From CAYRFF01 sp964423575 (lineage in GTDB: Bacteria; Bacteroidota; Bacteroidia; Chitinophagales; Saprospiraceae): a stretch of 64,000 nt of DNA. The stretch covers positions 3,262 through 67,261 of the forward strand of contig CAYRFF010000014.1 of NCBI GenBank assembly GCA_964423575.1. Direction: 5' to 3'. Shown in pieces: positions 25,286 through 34,979 of the stretch. Positions within the stretch are counted from its first letter, which is position 1. Each line of letters begins with the position of its first letter. The position numbers and the translations under genes are program-made. Under the pieces are notes generated by a model. That model saw nothing but the letters and a program-made list of their open reading frames with translations, did no database searches and had not been told where the DNA came from.

Positions 25286-27745
25286 TCAATATGGATCCAC
25301 ATCTACGGAAACACGCAATTGGCTCATTCCTTTCATTTTGCGCAGTTGCCTTATTCTATGAAGAATCTGAGCTTTTACCTGATTTAAATAGGGAGCGTGA
25401 TTCCTCAATTTCAAGAAAATATCATAGCGATATCTATTTTTCAATCTTGGAATGGAACTGATGGACGGCCCCAGGATACGCGTATCCTTGATGTCCTGCC
25501 TCAATATTTGCGCAAGCTTAACAGCGGCCTCATTCACAACAGTCTCCCGCTGATGCTCCAGGTGAATGTTGATCAGGCGAATGATCGGGGGATAGGAAAA
25601 CTCCCTGCGTTCTGTCATTTCCTGCTGATACATTTCATCGTAATCATGGTTGCGTAACCACTTGAATATATTGTGATTCAGATTGGAAGCCTGAATGAGC
25701 ACCCGGGATTCAAAGTCACCTCGTCCCGCACGACCGGATACCTGATGCAAGAGCTGATACGCCCGTTCAACGGCACGGAAATCCGGGAAGGTAAATAGTC
25801 TATCCGCTTCAATGACACCCACGGTACGGATATTATTAAAATTCAGCCCTTTGGTAATCATCTGGGTACCGACGAGGATATCAATTTCCCCATTCTCAAA
25901 TGCCGAAACGAGATCGAGCATGGCGTCTTTCTTCCGCGTAGAATCATAGTCCAGCCGCCTGATCGTTGCATCGGGAAATAAAATCTCAAGTTCCGCTTGT
26001 ACTTTTTCTGTACCTATTCCCTTTTCTCTGATAATCGTACTGCCACAATCCGGGCACTCGGTAGGAGGTTGGGTAGAATAGCCACAATAATGACACAGGG
26101 CTTTATGGCGCAGCTGATGATAAGTGAGACTTACATCGCAAAAACGACATTCGAGACGCCAGTCACAATTGGAACAATAGAGTTGTGGTGCATAGCCACG
26201 TCTGTTCTTAAAAATAATCGATTGATAACCCTCTTTTAGGTCTTCGTCAAGGTATGTAATCAAATCCTTGGCAAAGATGCTCTGGCTTCCACCGGAACGC
26301 ACCTGACGCAATTCAACTCCTGGCATCTTGCGATCTTTGTAGCGATCCATCAAGGGTATATATGCATAGCGATTCTGCTCCGCATTATAGAAAGACTCAA
26401 TAGAGGGCGTTGCCGACCCCAGCACTATCGCAGAATCATACATATTATAAGAGGCATAAATGGCAACATCCCTGGCATTATATCGCGGAGATGGACTCAC
26501 CTGCTTAAAAGAACTATCGTGTTCTTCATCAACGATAACCAGCCCTAGCTCACTGAATGGCAATAGCACTCCGGATCTTACGGATAAAATTATTTTCCTC
26601 TCCTTATTAAGCACCTTTTTCCACACTTCCAGCCGCTCTGAATCATTCAATCTGGAATGATAAATAACAAGATCATCCCTGAACAAGGCAAGTAATCTCT
26701 GGGTGATCTGTGTAGTAAGTGCAATTTCCGGCAACAGATAAAGCACTTGCTTGCCGGCATCGACAGCCTGCTGAATCAGATGCGCATATATCTCCGTCTT
26801 TCCCGATCCCGTTACTCCATGTAACAAAGCGACTTTCTCTTCTTTTGCCGCTTGCAGGACTCCTTCCAATGCAACATTCTGCGCATCGCTGAGCTCAGCT
26901 AGTTTCTTTCTCTCAATCTCACCTTCTGTCGGCAATTCAACGCGAGAAACAACTCTGTCATAACGCTCAATAATTCCTTTATTCTCAAGAGCTACAAGAG
27001 CGCTATGTGATACATCTATCCGCTTACGCAAATTTTTGACTGTGACAATGTCGTACTGTTTTGACAACTGAATTATCCCCAGTAAAATATCAGCTTGTTT
27101 CGGTGCATTTTCAACCAGGGTAAATGCCTGTTCAAACTTTTTCCCGCTCGAGTAAGGAGGCAAAAACCGGATACACGATTCAGTCTTGGGCTTATATTTA
27201 TCGGTCAGAGTCTCGACGACATCTATGACGCCCTTGGCATAGAGACGATCAATCAATGGCATTACCGTCTGTTTCTCGAGGATTAACCGAGCATCCTCAA
27301 TGGTGATAAAACTCTTTACCTGCACGGCTTCAGCTATCAGATATTCCTCATGATCGAGATTATCCAGCTCATTTTCCAGATCATGTCCTCTTACAATCCG
27401 CATTTCACTTTTCAGCCGAAAAGCTGCGGGGAGAGCAGCCTGCATTACTTCACCTACCGTACAACAATAGTATTCTGCTATCCACTCCCAGAGTTGAAGA
27501 TGCTTTTCATCGACAATTGCTTCCTCATCGAGTACGCTCAGGACAGGTTTTAATTCTCTTTGAATAGGTTTCTCATCCGTAATTCTACGCACAATTGCAG
27601 AATAATGCCTCTTGGCACCAAACTGCACCTCCACGCGTACGCCCACCTTAACACCGCTTGAGAGTTTCTCGGGGATGCTATAGGTAAAGGAACCTTCCAG
27701 AGCAAGCGGTACGATTACTTGTGCGTATTTGACGGAATCAGACAT
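25286..27745 (-). CDS. priA: Primosomal helicase PriA
   Basis: A DEXH-box helicase that reloads the replisome at stalled forks. Helicase motif I is GVTGSGKTEIY and motif II is DEEH. The Cys clusters CSNC, CRFC, CHYC and CPDC bind two zinc ions between the helicase halves, and the N-terminal 3'-end-binding domain starts with KYAQVIVPLALEGSFTYSIP. I choose the ATG at 27745 (MSDSVKYA); the open frame reaches TTG at 27754, but that would add only three residues. A TAAATTTG box lies seven bases upstream of this ATG, so the mRNA may be nearly leaderless. Confidence 0.95.
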   Translation of the reverse strand: MSDSVKYAQVIVPLALEGSFTYSIPEKLSSGVKVGVRVEVQFGAKRHYSAIVRRITDEKPIQRELKPVLSVLDEEAIVDEKHLQLWEWIAEYYCCTVGEVMQAALPAAFRLKSEMRIVRGHDLENELDNLDHEEYLIAEAVQVKSFITIEDARLILEKQTVMPLIDRLYAKGVIDVVETLTDKYKPKTESCIRFLPPYSSGKKFEQAFTLVENAPKQADILLGIIQLSKQYDIVTVKNLRKRIDVSHSALVALENKGIIERYDRVVSRVELPTEGEIERKKLAELSDAQNVALEGVLQAAKEEKVALLHGVTGSGKTEIYAHLIQQAVDAGKQVLYLLPEIALTTQITQRLLALFRDDLVIYHSRLNDSERLEVWKKVLNKERKIILSVRSGVLLPFSELGLVIVDEEHDSSFKQVSPSPRYNARDVAIYASYNMYDSAIVLGSATPSIESFYNAEQNRYAYIPLMDRYKDRKMPGVELRQVRSGGSQSIFAKDLITYLDEDLKEGYQSIIFKNRRGYAPQLYCSNCDWRLECRFCDVSLTYHQLRHKALCHYCGYSTQPPTECPDCGSTIIREKGIGTEKVQAELEILFPDATIRRLDYDSTRKKDAMLDLVSAFENGEIDILVGTQMITKGLNFNNIRTVGVIEADRLFTFPDFRAVERAYQLLHQVSGRAGRGDFESRVLIQASNLNHNIFKWLRNHDYDEMYQQEMTERREFSYPPIIRLINIHLEHQRETVVNEAAVKLAQILRQDIKDTRILGPSISSIPRLKNRYRYDIFLKLRNHAPYLNQVKAQILHRIRQLRKMKGMSQLRVSVDVDPY

Positions 27746-27751
27746 AGAAAA

Positions 27752-27759
27752 CAAATTTA
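27752..27759 (-). promoter_or_regulatory. Possible -7 box TAAATTTG before priA
   Basis: On the minus strand TAAATTTG matches TAnnTTTG and ends seven bases before the priA ATG. A transcript from it would start at or next to the ATG. No clear -33 element is visible, so this is tentative. Confidence 0.3.
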
Positions 27760-27813
27760 CCTATAATAGTCGTAAATGAAAAAATGGTCTTGAATTATCA
27801 ATTCAGCATCATG

Positions 27814-27892
27814 AAATCACTAGATCACCCATCACAAGATCATCAAATCACTAAATCACCAGATCACTAAATCACCAGATCACTAAATCACC
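27814..27892. repeat. 8-bp periodic repeat, AAATCACY/AGATCACY
   Basis: Six uninterrupted 8-mers (27845-27892) alternate AAATCACC and AGATCACT after a first AAATCACT. Two more 8-mers lie at 27814-27829. The array sits between the divergent-side end of priA and the hypothetical gene 27968-28534. Confidence 0.85.
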
Positions 27893-27967
27893 AAATAAAA
27901 ACGGGGCTCCGTTTGCACAGAATCCCCTTACTTATTCAATTCGATAGTGTCCGGTTTACGCAGACAA

Positions 27968-28534
27968 TCAGTTCATTGAAAGCTCAATTTCAGAACTTAC
28001 AATTTCTGCATTCTCGTCCCACATATCAGTTTTACGGCGGAAATCCACGTAATCACTATGTGCGTGAATCTCGTATTCTTCCACATTACCTGCAGCAGCG
28101 ACTTCAACCCAGTTCAAGCTGTTATTTGTGTGAGAATACTTCACACGGAACACTTTTCTTTCTCTGGTATTTCCATCAGCATCCGTAAAGTTTTTAGTCA
28201 ATATCTCAACGGTTGAATAGGATAATCCTCGATAAAATTCCGGATTAATTCTGAGCATTATCTCATTAGCTTTCGCAAATGCGATTTCCTCATTGATGAT
28301 ATCCTCCGTATTCGGCGCAAGCGCATTAACAAATACAAGCAATTCACCGGCTTCCTTTGAAACTACAAAGGTAACGTGAGCTTTGCCGCTTTCCATAGGT
28401 GCTTCTTCCTGAAAACGGATTACACGCACCTCTTCATTATTTCGGATTTCCACATTTTCGCTCACCAGAATCAAATTGTCCGGCACTGCGAATGTGTCTG
28501 TCCATAAAGGATTAATATCATTATGTGATACCAT
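27968..28534 (-). CDS. Conserved-looking soluble protein of unknown function
   Basis: About 188 residues from the ATG at 28534 (MVSHNDINPLW). The open frame extends upstream to a TTG at 28606, but that N terminus looks unlike the rest. There is no signal peptide or membrane segment. The sequence is strongly acidic, with regular beta/alpha alternation (VRVIRFQEEAP, GELLVFVNALAPNTEDIINEEIAFAKANEIMLRIN). I recognise no family. It is flanked by priA and an MFS gene on the same strand, with gaps over 200 bases, so it is probably monocistronic. Confidence 0.7.
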   Translation of the reverse strand: MVSHNDINPLWTDTFAVPDNLILVSENVEIRNNEEVRVIRFQEEAPMESGKAHVTFVVSKEAGELLVFVNALAPNTEDIINEEIAFAKANEIMLRINPEFYRGLSYSTVEILTKNFTDADGNTRERKVFRVKYSHTNNSLNWVEVAAAGNVEEYEIHAHSDYVDFRRKTDMWDENAEIVSSEIELSMN

Positions 28535-28749
28535 ATCTATAATAGTCTGTTTAATTAATTTTTTATATATAAAACCGTGCTGAAGAACAGAACGGTCTGT
28601 TTTCAATTCATTCCAGTATAATCAATAAGATAAAAGGATTAATCCCGGTGTGATGGGGTTAAAAGTGAATAATTATTCTCCCGGGTTATGTATGATTTAC
28701 ATTTTTCCTGTAACATATTCTTGATAACAAGGTAGATTCAGCAATGTTG

Positions 28750-30156
28750 TTACCAACCGCCTTTATTTTCCGGGATTTTAGGAATTACAGGGAGGACAAT
28801 AATCAGAATTGCCGCCATTCCTACGTAAACCATTGAATGGGCAAAGCTGGGATTTGAAGAGCCGGCTATAATAGAAGTTGCAATTGCGATCGAGAATATT
28901 TGCCCCATCTGCAGGCCCAGAGATCGTATTGCGGCAATATTTGCAGATTGCTCGGGCGCAAGCTGAATTCCGGCATTTCTTGCTGCAGGACTCATCGTTC
29001 CAAAGCCTACACCCATCAGAAAAGTAGTGAACATCAGCCAGGTCATGATAGAGAACCCAAAGGGAGGCTCCATTGCAAGCAAGGCAACACCCACTGCCAG
29101 GAATAAAGATCCGACGAATATGGGCATGCGATAACCGGTTCTACGTATCATCATACTCATTATCGTAGACAATACTACGGATGCAATCCCCTCTGCTACC
29201 AGTAAAATGCTCGAATTAAACTCAGTTATTCCATAACGAGTCACTGCATATAAGGGAACCAATGAAATTCCCCCTATCATCATTCCGGCATGAATAACAT
29301 TCACCACGTTCACCGCTGAAAAGCCCTTTCCCGAAATGAATCGGGGCTGAATAAATGGAAATTCGACTCGGTTTATATGCCTGAACAATAAGTAAAAAGA
29401 GAGAGCAGAGAACGAGATTAAGCCGATAAATAAGGGAGAAGTTACCGTACTTGATTCTTCCGCAAGATAGGTAGCCGCATACATAGCACTTATAAGCGTC
29501 ATTGCGAGAAAAAATAAGCCCGGAAAGTCCATTTTCTCTTTAAAACCACGTACAAGTCTGTCCTTTGGAATATACCGCAGTGCAAGAAAAACAACTGCAA
29601 TTCCTATAGGCAGATTGATATAAAAAATCCAGGGCCACGGCCAATAGGTTACGATAATCCCACCAAATATCGGCCCGACCATCGCTCCCACAGAAAATAT
29701 ACTCCCAAACAAGCCCAGGAATTTATCTCTGGACTGCGCAAACTGTCCTACTATAATTCCCGTTGACGAAGGCGTAATACCCGCACCTCCCATTGCCTGC
29801 AAGGCGCGCATAGCTATTAAAGTGTAAATATTTCCGGAGAGAGCACAAAGGAGAGATGCCAGTGTAAAAACAGAAACGGAAATAAGAAATATCTTCTTAT
29901 GTCCGTATTGAATACTCAACTTAGCACTTAATGGCAGCATGAGAACGAAGCCAAATGAATATCCGGTCATCGTCCAGCCCACCCAGCTCACGGTTGTATT
30001 CAACTCTCTTTGTAAAGTGGTAAGAGCAGTCGCAACAACAGTTGTATTCATCGTCATCATAAAGAGAGAGAAGCCGATAATTGAAAAAACCAGCCATTTA
30101 TTTACGGGATGGTCTTCAAAACTTGCTCTTCTACTTTCCTCTGACGCGATTTCCAT
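28750..30156 (-). CDS. MFS drug:H+ antiporter, DHA2 (EmrB/QacA-like) type
   Basis: A 468-residue inner-membrane exporter with about 14 hydrophobic helices, the DHA2 count. Motif A-like residues follow helix 2 (LSAKLSIQYGHKKIF) and the antiporter motif C region reads GSIFSVGAMVGPIFGGIIV. Other typical features are WVGWTMTGYSFGFVLMLPL and IFYINLPIGIAV in helix 6. Such pumps export drugs, bile salts or metabolites. No EmrA-like adaptor or regulator gene is adjacent, so the substrate is unknown. Confidence 0.92.
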   Translation of the reverse strand: MEIASEESRRASFEDHPVNKWLVFSIIGFSLFMMTMNTTVVATALTTLQRELNTTVSWVGWTMTGYSFGFVLMLPLSAKLSIQYGHKKIFLISVSVFTLASLLCALSGNIYTLIAMRALQAMGGAGITPSSTGIIVGQFAQSRDKFLGLFGSIFSVGAMVGPIFGGIIVTYWPWPWIFYINLPIGIAVVFLALRYIPKDRLVRGFKEKMDFPGLFFLAMTLISAMYAATYLAEESSTVTSPLFIGLISFSALSFYLLFRHINRVEFPFIQPRFISGKGFSAVNVVNVIHAGMMIGGISLVPLYAVTRYGITEFNSSILLVAEGIASVVLSTIMSMMIRRTGYRMPIFVGSLFLAVGVALLAMEPPFGFSIMTWLMFTTFLMGVGFGTMSPAARNAGIQLAPEQSANIAAIRSLGLQMGQIFSIAIATSIIAGSSNPSFAHSMVYVGMAAILIIVLPVIPKIPENKGGW

Positions 30157-30294
30157 ATTGAATAAGACAGATATTGAACAATTATGGTTTCAACTACAAC
30201 TATGACTTTTTTCCATATTTTTAGTCTGTGGGAACTTTTATGGCTAAGATAAACTTTAAACCGTAAGCACCTCTTAGCTGTTATAAAATCCACC

Positions 30295-32109
30295 ATGGGC
30301 CGAAAAGAATTTCAAGAAAAAATATTGCCGACTTTACCAGATCAACCGGGCGTTTATCAATTCAGAGATAAACACGGTAAAATCATATACATAGGTAAGG
30401 CAAAAAATTTGCGAAAGCGGCTGAGTTCATACTTCAGAAAAAGAGAATCGCTGGCGCATAAGACTTACGTAATGGTGAAAAATGCCGCTGAGATCACTTT
30501 TATCATTGTCAACTCGGAACACGATGCATTGCTGCTTGAAAACACCATGATTAAAAAAGAGCAGCCACGCTACAACGTGATGCTTAAAGACGGAAAAAGT
30601 TACGCATATATCTGCATTAAAAACGAGAGGTTTCCCAGGGTATTCTTCACGCGTAAAGTCATTAAGGACGGTTCAACTTACTTCGGCCCTTACACTTCCA
30701 AGCACACTGCTGAAATCGTATTGGAATTTATCAGAGAGCTCTTTCCACTGCGTACCTGTAGTTACAACCTCAGTGAGGAAAACATCAAAAGCGGGAAATT
30801 TAAAACCTGCCTGGAATATCATATAGGCAATTGTAAAGGCATCTGCGAAGGGCTGGAAACTGAGGAGCAATACATGGCAAAAATCGATCAGATTAAAAAC
30901 CTGCTCGATGGAAATCTAGGTAGTGTAAAACGCCATATTAAGGAAGAAATGCAGAAGGCAGCCGAGGAACTGAGATTTGAAGAAGCACAGGAATGGAAGA
31001 TAAAACTAGATGCTTTTAACGATTACAACTCCAAATCTACCGTTGTTTCAACCAGAATTTCAGATGTCGATGTTTTCTCTCTGGTTCAGGAAGGGGATAT
31101 CGCCTTCGTCAATTATATGAAAGTGGTCAAAGGTCGTGTTGTAAACACTTATACCGTTGAACTGGAAAAAAACCTCGATGTCGAAGATAGGGATATCCTT
31201 GAATTTGCTGTCTGGGATCTCCGTGAGAAAGCCCGCAGTGTCGCAAAGGAAATCATTGTGCCTTTCCGTATTGATGCACCTGAAGAAAACGTCAAAATCA
31301 CGGTTCCCAAAATCGGTGATAAGAAGCATTTACTGGACTTGTCCTTGAAAAATGCCAACTATACCCGACTTCAGAAGAAAAAAGAGGCTTTGCGTTATAC
31401 ACAGAAAGAAACGCATCAGGAACGCATTCTGAAACAGCTTCAGAAAGACTTGAATATGGATGTGCTTCCGATGCATATTGAATGCTTTGACAACTCCAAT
31501 ATCCAGGGATCAAATCCGGTCTCTTCCTGCGTCGTGTTTAAAAATGCCAGACCATCAAAGGCGGATTATCGGAAATTCAATGTTAAAACTGTACAAGGAC
31601 CTGATGATTTTTCATCCATGCACGAAGTTGTTTTCCGTCGTTACAGAAGAATCCTCAACGAAGGCGAACCTTTACCTCAACTCATCATTATCGATGGTGG
31701 AAAAGGGCAGTTGAGTTCTGCTGTTTCCGTATTGAAAGAACTGGAAATCTATGATGAGGTCACTATTATAAGTATTGCCGAGAAACTAGAGGAGATATTC
31801 CGTCCGGGCGACTCAATTCCATTGTACATCGACAAGAAATCGGAATCTCTACGATTAATTCAACAAATCCGAAATGAAGCACACCGCTTTGCCGTCAATT
31901 TCCATCGCGATCAACGCTCCAAAGACTTTGCTGTAAGCAGCCTCGAGAATGTCAAGGGAATAGGAGAAGTCACTTCCAAGAAACTCTTGCGGCACTTTGG
32001 CTCTGTTAAAGCAATAAGAGAAGCAGGTTATGAACAAGTTGCTGACTTAATCGGCAGACATCGTGCTTCCAAGCTCAGTCCAATATTGTGGAATGATGAG
32101 GAAGAGTAG
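30295..32109 (+). CDS. uvrC: Excinuclease ABC subunit C
   Basis: A 604-residue dual-incision nuclease of nucleotide excision repair. The N-terminal GIY-YIG domain (PGVYQFRDKHGKIIYIGKAKNLRKR) makes the 3' cut. A UVR domain that binds UvrB lies near residue 225 (AAEELRFEEAQEWK). The RNase H-like C-terminal nuclease includes ECFDNSNIQGS and IIIDGGKGQL, and two helix-hairpin-helix repeats end the protein. Length and order match UvrC from other bacteria. Divergent from the MFS gene, convergent with the next. Confidence 0.97.
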   Translation: MGRKEFQEKILPTLPDQPGVYQFRDKHGKIIYIGKAKNLRKRLSSYFRKRESLAHKTYVMVKNAAEITFIIVNSEHDALLLENTMIKKEQPRYNVMLKDGKSYAYICIKNERFPRVFFTRKVIKDGSTYFGPYTSKHTAEIVLEFIRELFPLRTCSYNLSEENIKSGKFKTCLEYHIGNCKGICEGLETEEQYMAKIDQIKNLLDGNLGSVKRHIKEEMQKAAEELRFEEAQEWKIKLDAFNDYNSKSTVVSTRISDVDVFSLVQEGDIAFVNYMKVVKGRVVNTYTVELEKNLDVEDRDILEFAVWDLREKARSVAKEIIVPFRIDAPEENVKITVPKIGDKKHLLDLSLKNANYTRLQKKKEALRYTQKETHQERILKQLQKDLNMDVLPMHIECFDNSNIQGSNPVSSCVVFKNARPSKADYRKFNVKTVQGPDDFSSMHEVVFRRYRRILNEGEPLPQLIIIDGGKGQLSSAVSVLKELEIYDEVTIISIAEKLEEIFRPGDSIPLYIDKKSESLRLIQQIRNEAHRFAVNFHRDQRSKDFAVSSLENVKGIGEVTSKKLLRHFGSVKAIREAGYEQVADLIGRHRASKLSPILWNDEEE

Positions 32110-32124
32110 ACTTGTGTATATTTT

Positions 32125-33168
32125 TCACTCATAACTTGTCACCTTTTGACTGCTAAGGGCCTTGACAAGGTGCATAATCATTCCTATAAAAGTCAGTGTC
32201 CAGACAAGGCAGCCCAAAAAGAAAAAAGCGATTGAAATCTGACTCACTATTTTCAATCCAAATGCCGGGGCAACCATATAACTACAGACAGAAAACATTC
32301 CAATGGGGAAAACCATGCTCCAGAAACTCAATTCGTACTTGAGCGGATATTTCTTCACTGCATATTTCCATATACCCAGAGAGAAAATCAGAGGAATCCA
32401 CCACAGACAGAATGACCAGATACCCTGAGTCAGAAATGTTATGAAAACTGCGCTTTCAGCAAGAAAAGGCAGAGAGTCGGCATTTTCCACCAGTACACAG
32501 CCGGAATAAACACTGATTGCAATTGCACCCATATTTATCCAGTATGGCGGATTCAACTGGCTTACATCCAGCGATAAAAACACATATCGATACATTATCA
32601 GCGTAATGAGTATTACATACAAGAGAATCCCGCTGTAAAACAACACCACACTCAAGAGAAGAAAATCCACCGACAAGACCTCTCCAGACAGATTACTGAT
32701 TAATATCGCAGTTGACTGTGCAGCAACTATAAATAGAAGCCAGCTTCCATCCAGCCCTTTAATCAGCGATATTTCATTTTTAAGCGTGTAAATAATCAGA
32801 AGTCCGTAGGTCATAAACAACCACAGCATAAATGCCAGAATGAGCAATCCCAGTGCATAAGCATTTGAATTTCCTATAAGGTACACCTGACTTCCCAGAA
32901 CAGCTGTTCCGCAGACGATTGTCAATGCTCCGGGTCCTTTGCTATGGGATTTGAATTCGTTTATCAAGTGATTTTTATCCCGTGCAAGTCGGAAAAGTAT
33001 TCCGCTCAGCAAGAGAGCATACATGAAGATATTCCCGTAATACAGTACTGCCGCCATCTGCGTATATCCATGCAGGTAAGCTGCGATAGACATTATCCCC
33101 GTTGCCATAATCAGTGAAAAACTGCTTAAAGCAAGGCGATTTAAGGTATGTGAATCCGGCAATTTCAT
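32125..33168 (-). CDS. TDT/SLAC1-family transporter-like membrane protein
   Basis: About 347 residues from the ATG at 33168 (MKLPDSHTLNRLALS); the open frame reaches TTG at 33180. Ten hydrophobic helices fill the sequence. The C-terminal FWSMVFPIGMFSVCSYMVA and the central NPPYWINMGAIAIS are characteristic of the tellurite-resistance/dicarboxylate (TehA, SLAC1, Mae1) superfamily, whose members conduct anions or organic acids. The level of divergence does not let me name a substrate. It converges with uvrC, 15 bases apart. Confidence 0.75.
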   Translation of the reverse strand: MKLPDSHTLNRLALSSFSLIMATGIMSIAAYLHGYTQMAAVLYYGNIFMYALLLSGILFRLARDKNHLINEFKSHSKGPGALTIVCGTAVLGSQVYLIGNSNAYALGLLILAFMLWLFMTYGLLIIYTLKNEISLIKGLDGSWLLFIVAAQSTAILISNLSGEVLSVDFLLLSVVLFYSGILLYVILITLIMYRYVFLSLDVSQLNPPYWINMGAIAISVYSGCVLVENADSLPFLAESAVFITFLTQGIWSFCLWWIPLIFSLGIWKYAVKKYPLKYELSFWSMVFPIGMFSVCSYMVAPAFGLKIVSQISIAFFFLGCLVWTLTFIGMIMHLVKALSSQKVTSYE

Positions 33169-33313
33169 CGATCGTGTCAATTTAGCACTTTGTAGGCAAG
33201 CGTTAAAATATCTTCGTTTCTTTTTCGATTAGTTCTATAGAAAAAGGTGGATTATTGCAGGACTTAGTCTCTTGAGTATATTAGTTTTCACAAATGTATT
33301 GTACTTTTATGAA

Positions 33314-34072
33314 ATGAGAAGAAAGAATACGGTCAAAAGCGACTTTAAACTCCTTGTGGGAAGAAAGCCGATTATGGATGCGATAGAAGACGGCATCTCC
33401 CTGGAGAAAATATTTATTGATCGCGCTCTTAAAGGGCCGGTTGAGATAAAAATTCGTAAAACGGCTAAAGAACGTGGCATTCCTTTAAAAGTCGTTCCGC
33501 AGATCACACTTGATAAAATGAGTTCTGCCAATCATCAGGGAGTCCTTGCCCAGATTGCCAATCTCAACTATCATGATATACAGGACGTTCTTTATCAAGC
33601 GTTTTCAGCGGGTAAGATGCCTTTAATCGGTGTTTTGGATGGAGTTACAGATGTCCATAATTTTGGAGCGATAGCGAGATCTGCAGAATTCTTCGGTCTT
33701 GATGGTTTACTTATTTCCTCCTCCAGATCAGCCGCAATAAACGACCTTGCAATGAAAACTTCTGCTGGAGCATTGGCACGCATACCGGTTGCCCGTACTC
33801 CATCACTAGTCAATATAATCCCGGAACTTAAGGCAGCGGGTCTCGCTATCTATAGTGCTGATGTCGGAGGGAAAGTCGGATTAAAAGAACTAGACTGGAA
33901 CCGCCCGATAGCAATAATACTCGGTTCAGAAGGCCTGGGGGTTACTCCTGAAATCAGTAAACAAGCTGACGAGAAATTCCTTATTCCAAAAGTCGGTGAC
34001 ATGGAAAGTCTGAATGTAAGTGTCGCAGCAGGCATTTGTTTTTATGAAAGTATGCTTGGCAGAGCGACCTGA
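33314..34072 (+). CDS. rlmB: SpoU-type rRNA 2'-O-methyltransferase (RlmB-like)
   Basis: A 253-residue protein from the ATG at 33314 (MRRKNTVKSDFKLLVGRKPI). The open frame extends to a TTG at 33272, but the added residues are hydrophobic and atypical. An N-terminal RNA-binding L30e-like domain is followed by a SPOUT (trefoil-knot) domain. Its motifs read GVLDGVTDVHNFGAIARSAEFFG, IAIILGSEGLGV and LNVSVAAGICFYE. RlmB methylates G2251 of 23S rRNA; TrmH-type relatives modify tRNA, so the exact target is by analogy. Confidence 0.9.
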   Translation: MRRKNTVKSDFKLLVGRKPIMDAIEDGISLEKIFIDRALKGPVEIKIRKTAKERGIPLKVVPQITLDKMSSANHQGVLAQIANLNYHDIQDVLYQAFSAGKMPLIGVLDGVTDVHNFGAIARSAEFFGLDGLLISSSRSAAINDLAMKTSAGALARIPVARTPSLVNIIPELKAAGLAIYSADVGGKVGLKELDWNRPIAIILGSEGLGVTPEISKQADEKFLIPKVGDMESLNVSVAAGICFYESMLGRAT

Positions 34073-34094
34073 GCTTAAAAGGATAAAACAATTA

Positions 34095-34787
34095 TTACAT
34101 TTCTCCTCGCGTCCACACCTCATGCAGAGGATCTCCCTTGGAGCTGAATCCACTGTGATGCCAGTCCCCCTCTTTTACTTCGCCATCAAAGTTAAGTGTA
34201 GCTCCTACGCGAGAATTGTCTCTGGAGAAAAAGAGAATGTGCTCAGAGTAAATCCCGTCCTTAAATGTATAAACACCACCGCCTGTGCCATAAATTTCTT
34301 TTTCATCAGAATGTATAGCTATCCACTGAAAATGTCCATCCTTTAAGAGTTTTACTGTTCTGCGCGATCCGACGTGCGTAGATTCTCTGTATACTCCATC
34401 ACTATATCTGCTCTTGAAAGTCCAGGCGCCATCTAGTTCACTTTTTATTTCCTCTTGTTTTATCCATAGGTTTCCTTCTCTGTCTTTAAATCCGGTATCG
34501 ACAGGAACAAAATCATATACTCGTCTGTCATTGACTTCATCCGGATTAGCATCATTATAATCTACAGAAAGAATAAATTGATTGTCAAACCAGTTGTATA
34601 TTCCTCCTGTCGTAGAAATATAAAGATCTTTCTGATATACTGTTAATGAGGCATAACCATCTACGAGTATAAGAACATGCTTCGCCTCGTCATTTGCGAA
34701 AGCATAAACACCTTCCGACAATGCTTGAGCAGATAAATTATAACCCATAAATAGAAGAAAAGCCAGTGAGAATATGTAGTTTTTCAT
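34095..34787 (-). CDS. Secreted protein of unknown function
   Basis: A 230-residue protein with a clear signal peptide (MKNYIFSLAFLLFMGYNLSAQA, cleavage after SAQA). The mature part appears to be two similar halves of beta strands, each opening with a short EGVYAF- or DGAWTF-like strand and including a GG-Y/I turn (STTGGIYNW, GTGGGVYTF). This suggests a duplicated lipocalin-like or similar beta fold. I recognise no named family. It lies head-to-tail with rlmB (convergent, 22 bases) and is upstream-divergent from the lipoprotein at 34980. Confidence 0.75.
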   Translation of the reverse strand: MKNYIFSLAFLLFMGYNLSAQALSEGVYAFANDEAKHVLILVDGYASLTVYQKDLYISTTGGIYNWFDNQFILSVDYNDANPDEVNDRRVYDFVPVDTGFKDREGNLWIKQEEIKSELDGAWTFKSRYSDGVYRESTHVGSRRTVKLLKDGHFQWIAIHSDEKEIYGTGGGVYTFKDGIYSEHILFFSRDNSRVGATLNFDGEVKEGDWHHSGFSSKGDPLHEVWTRGEM

Positions 34788-34859
34788 GATTTCAATAGTT
34801 TACTATATAACGAAAAAAGAGACTTTACAAACATAATAAAAAAGTACAATATCCCTGTA

Positions 34860-34894
34860 TTCTATAAAAACACTGCTTATGTTCTATAAAAACC
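34860..34894. repeat. Direct repeat TTCTATAAAAAC, 22 bases apart
   Basis: TTCTATAAAAAC occurs at 34860-34871 and again from 34882. The centres are 22 bases apart, two helical turns. It lies about 90 bases before the ATG at 34980 and could be a regulator site or chance in AT-rich DNA. Confidence 0.35.
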
Positions 34895-34979
34895 ACGCCT
34901 ATCCTTCCGATATTAAATTTCAAAAACTTACCTTTCACATATAGAATCTTATTTCTAACTAAAATATCGAAATATAATT

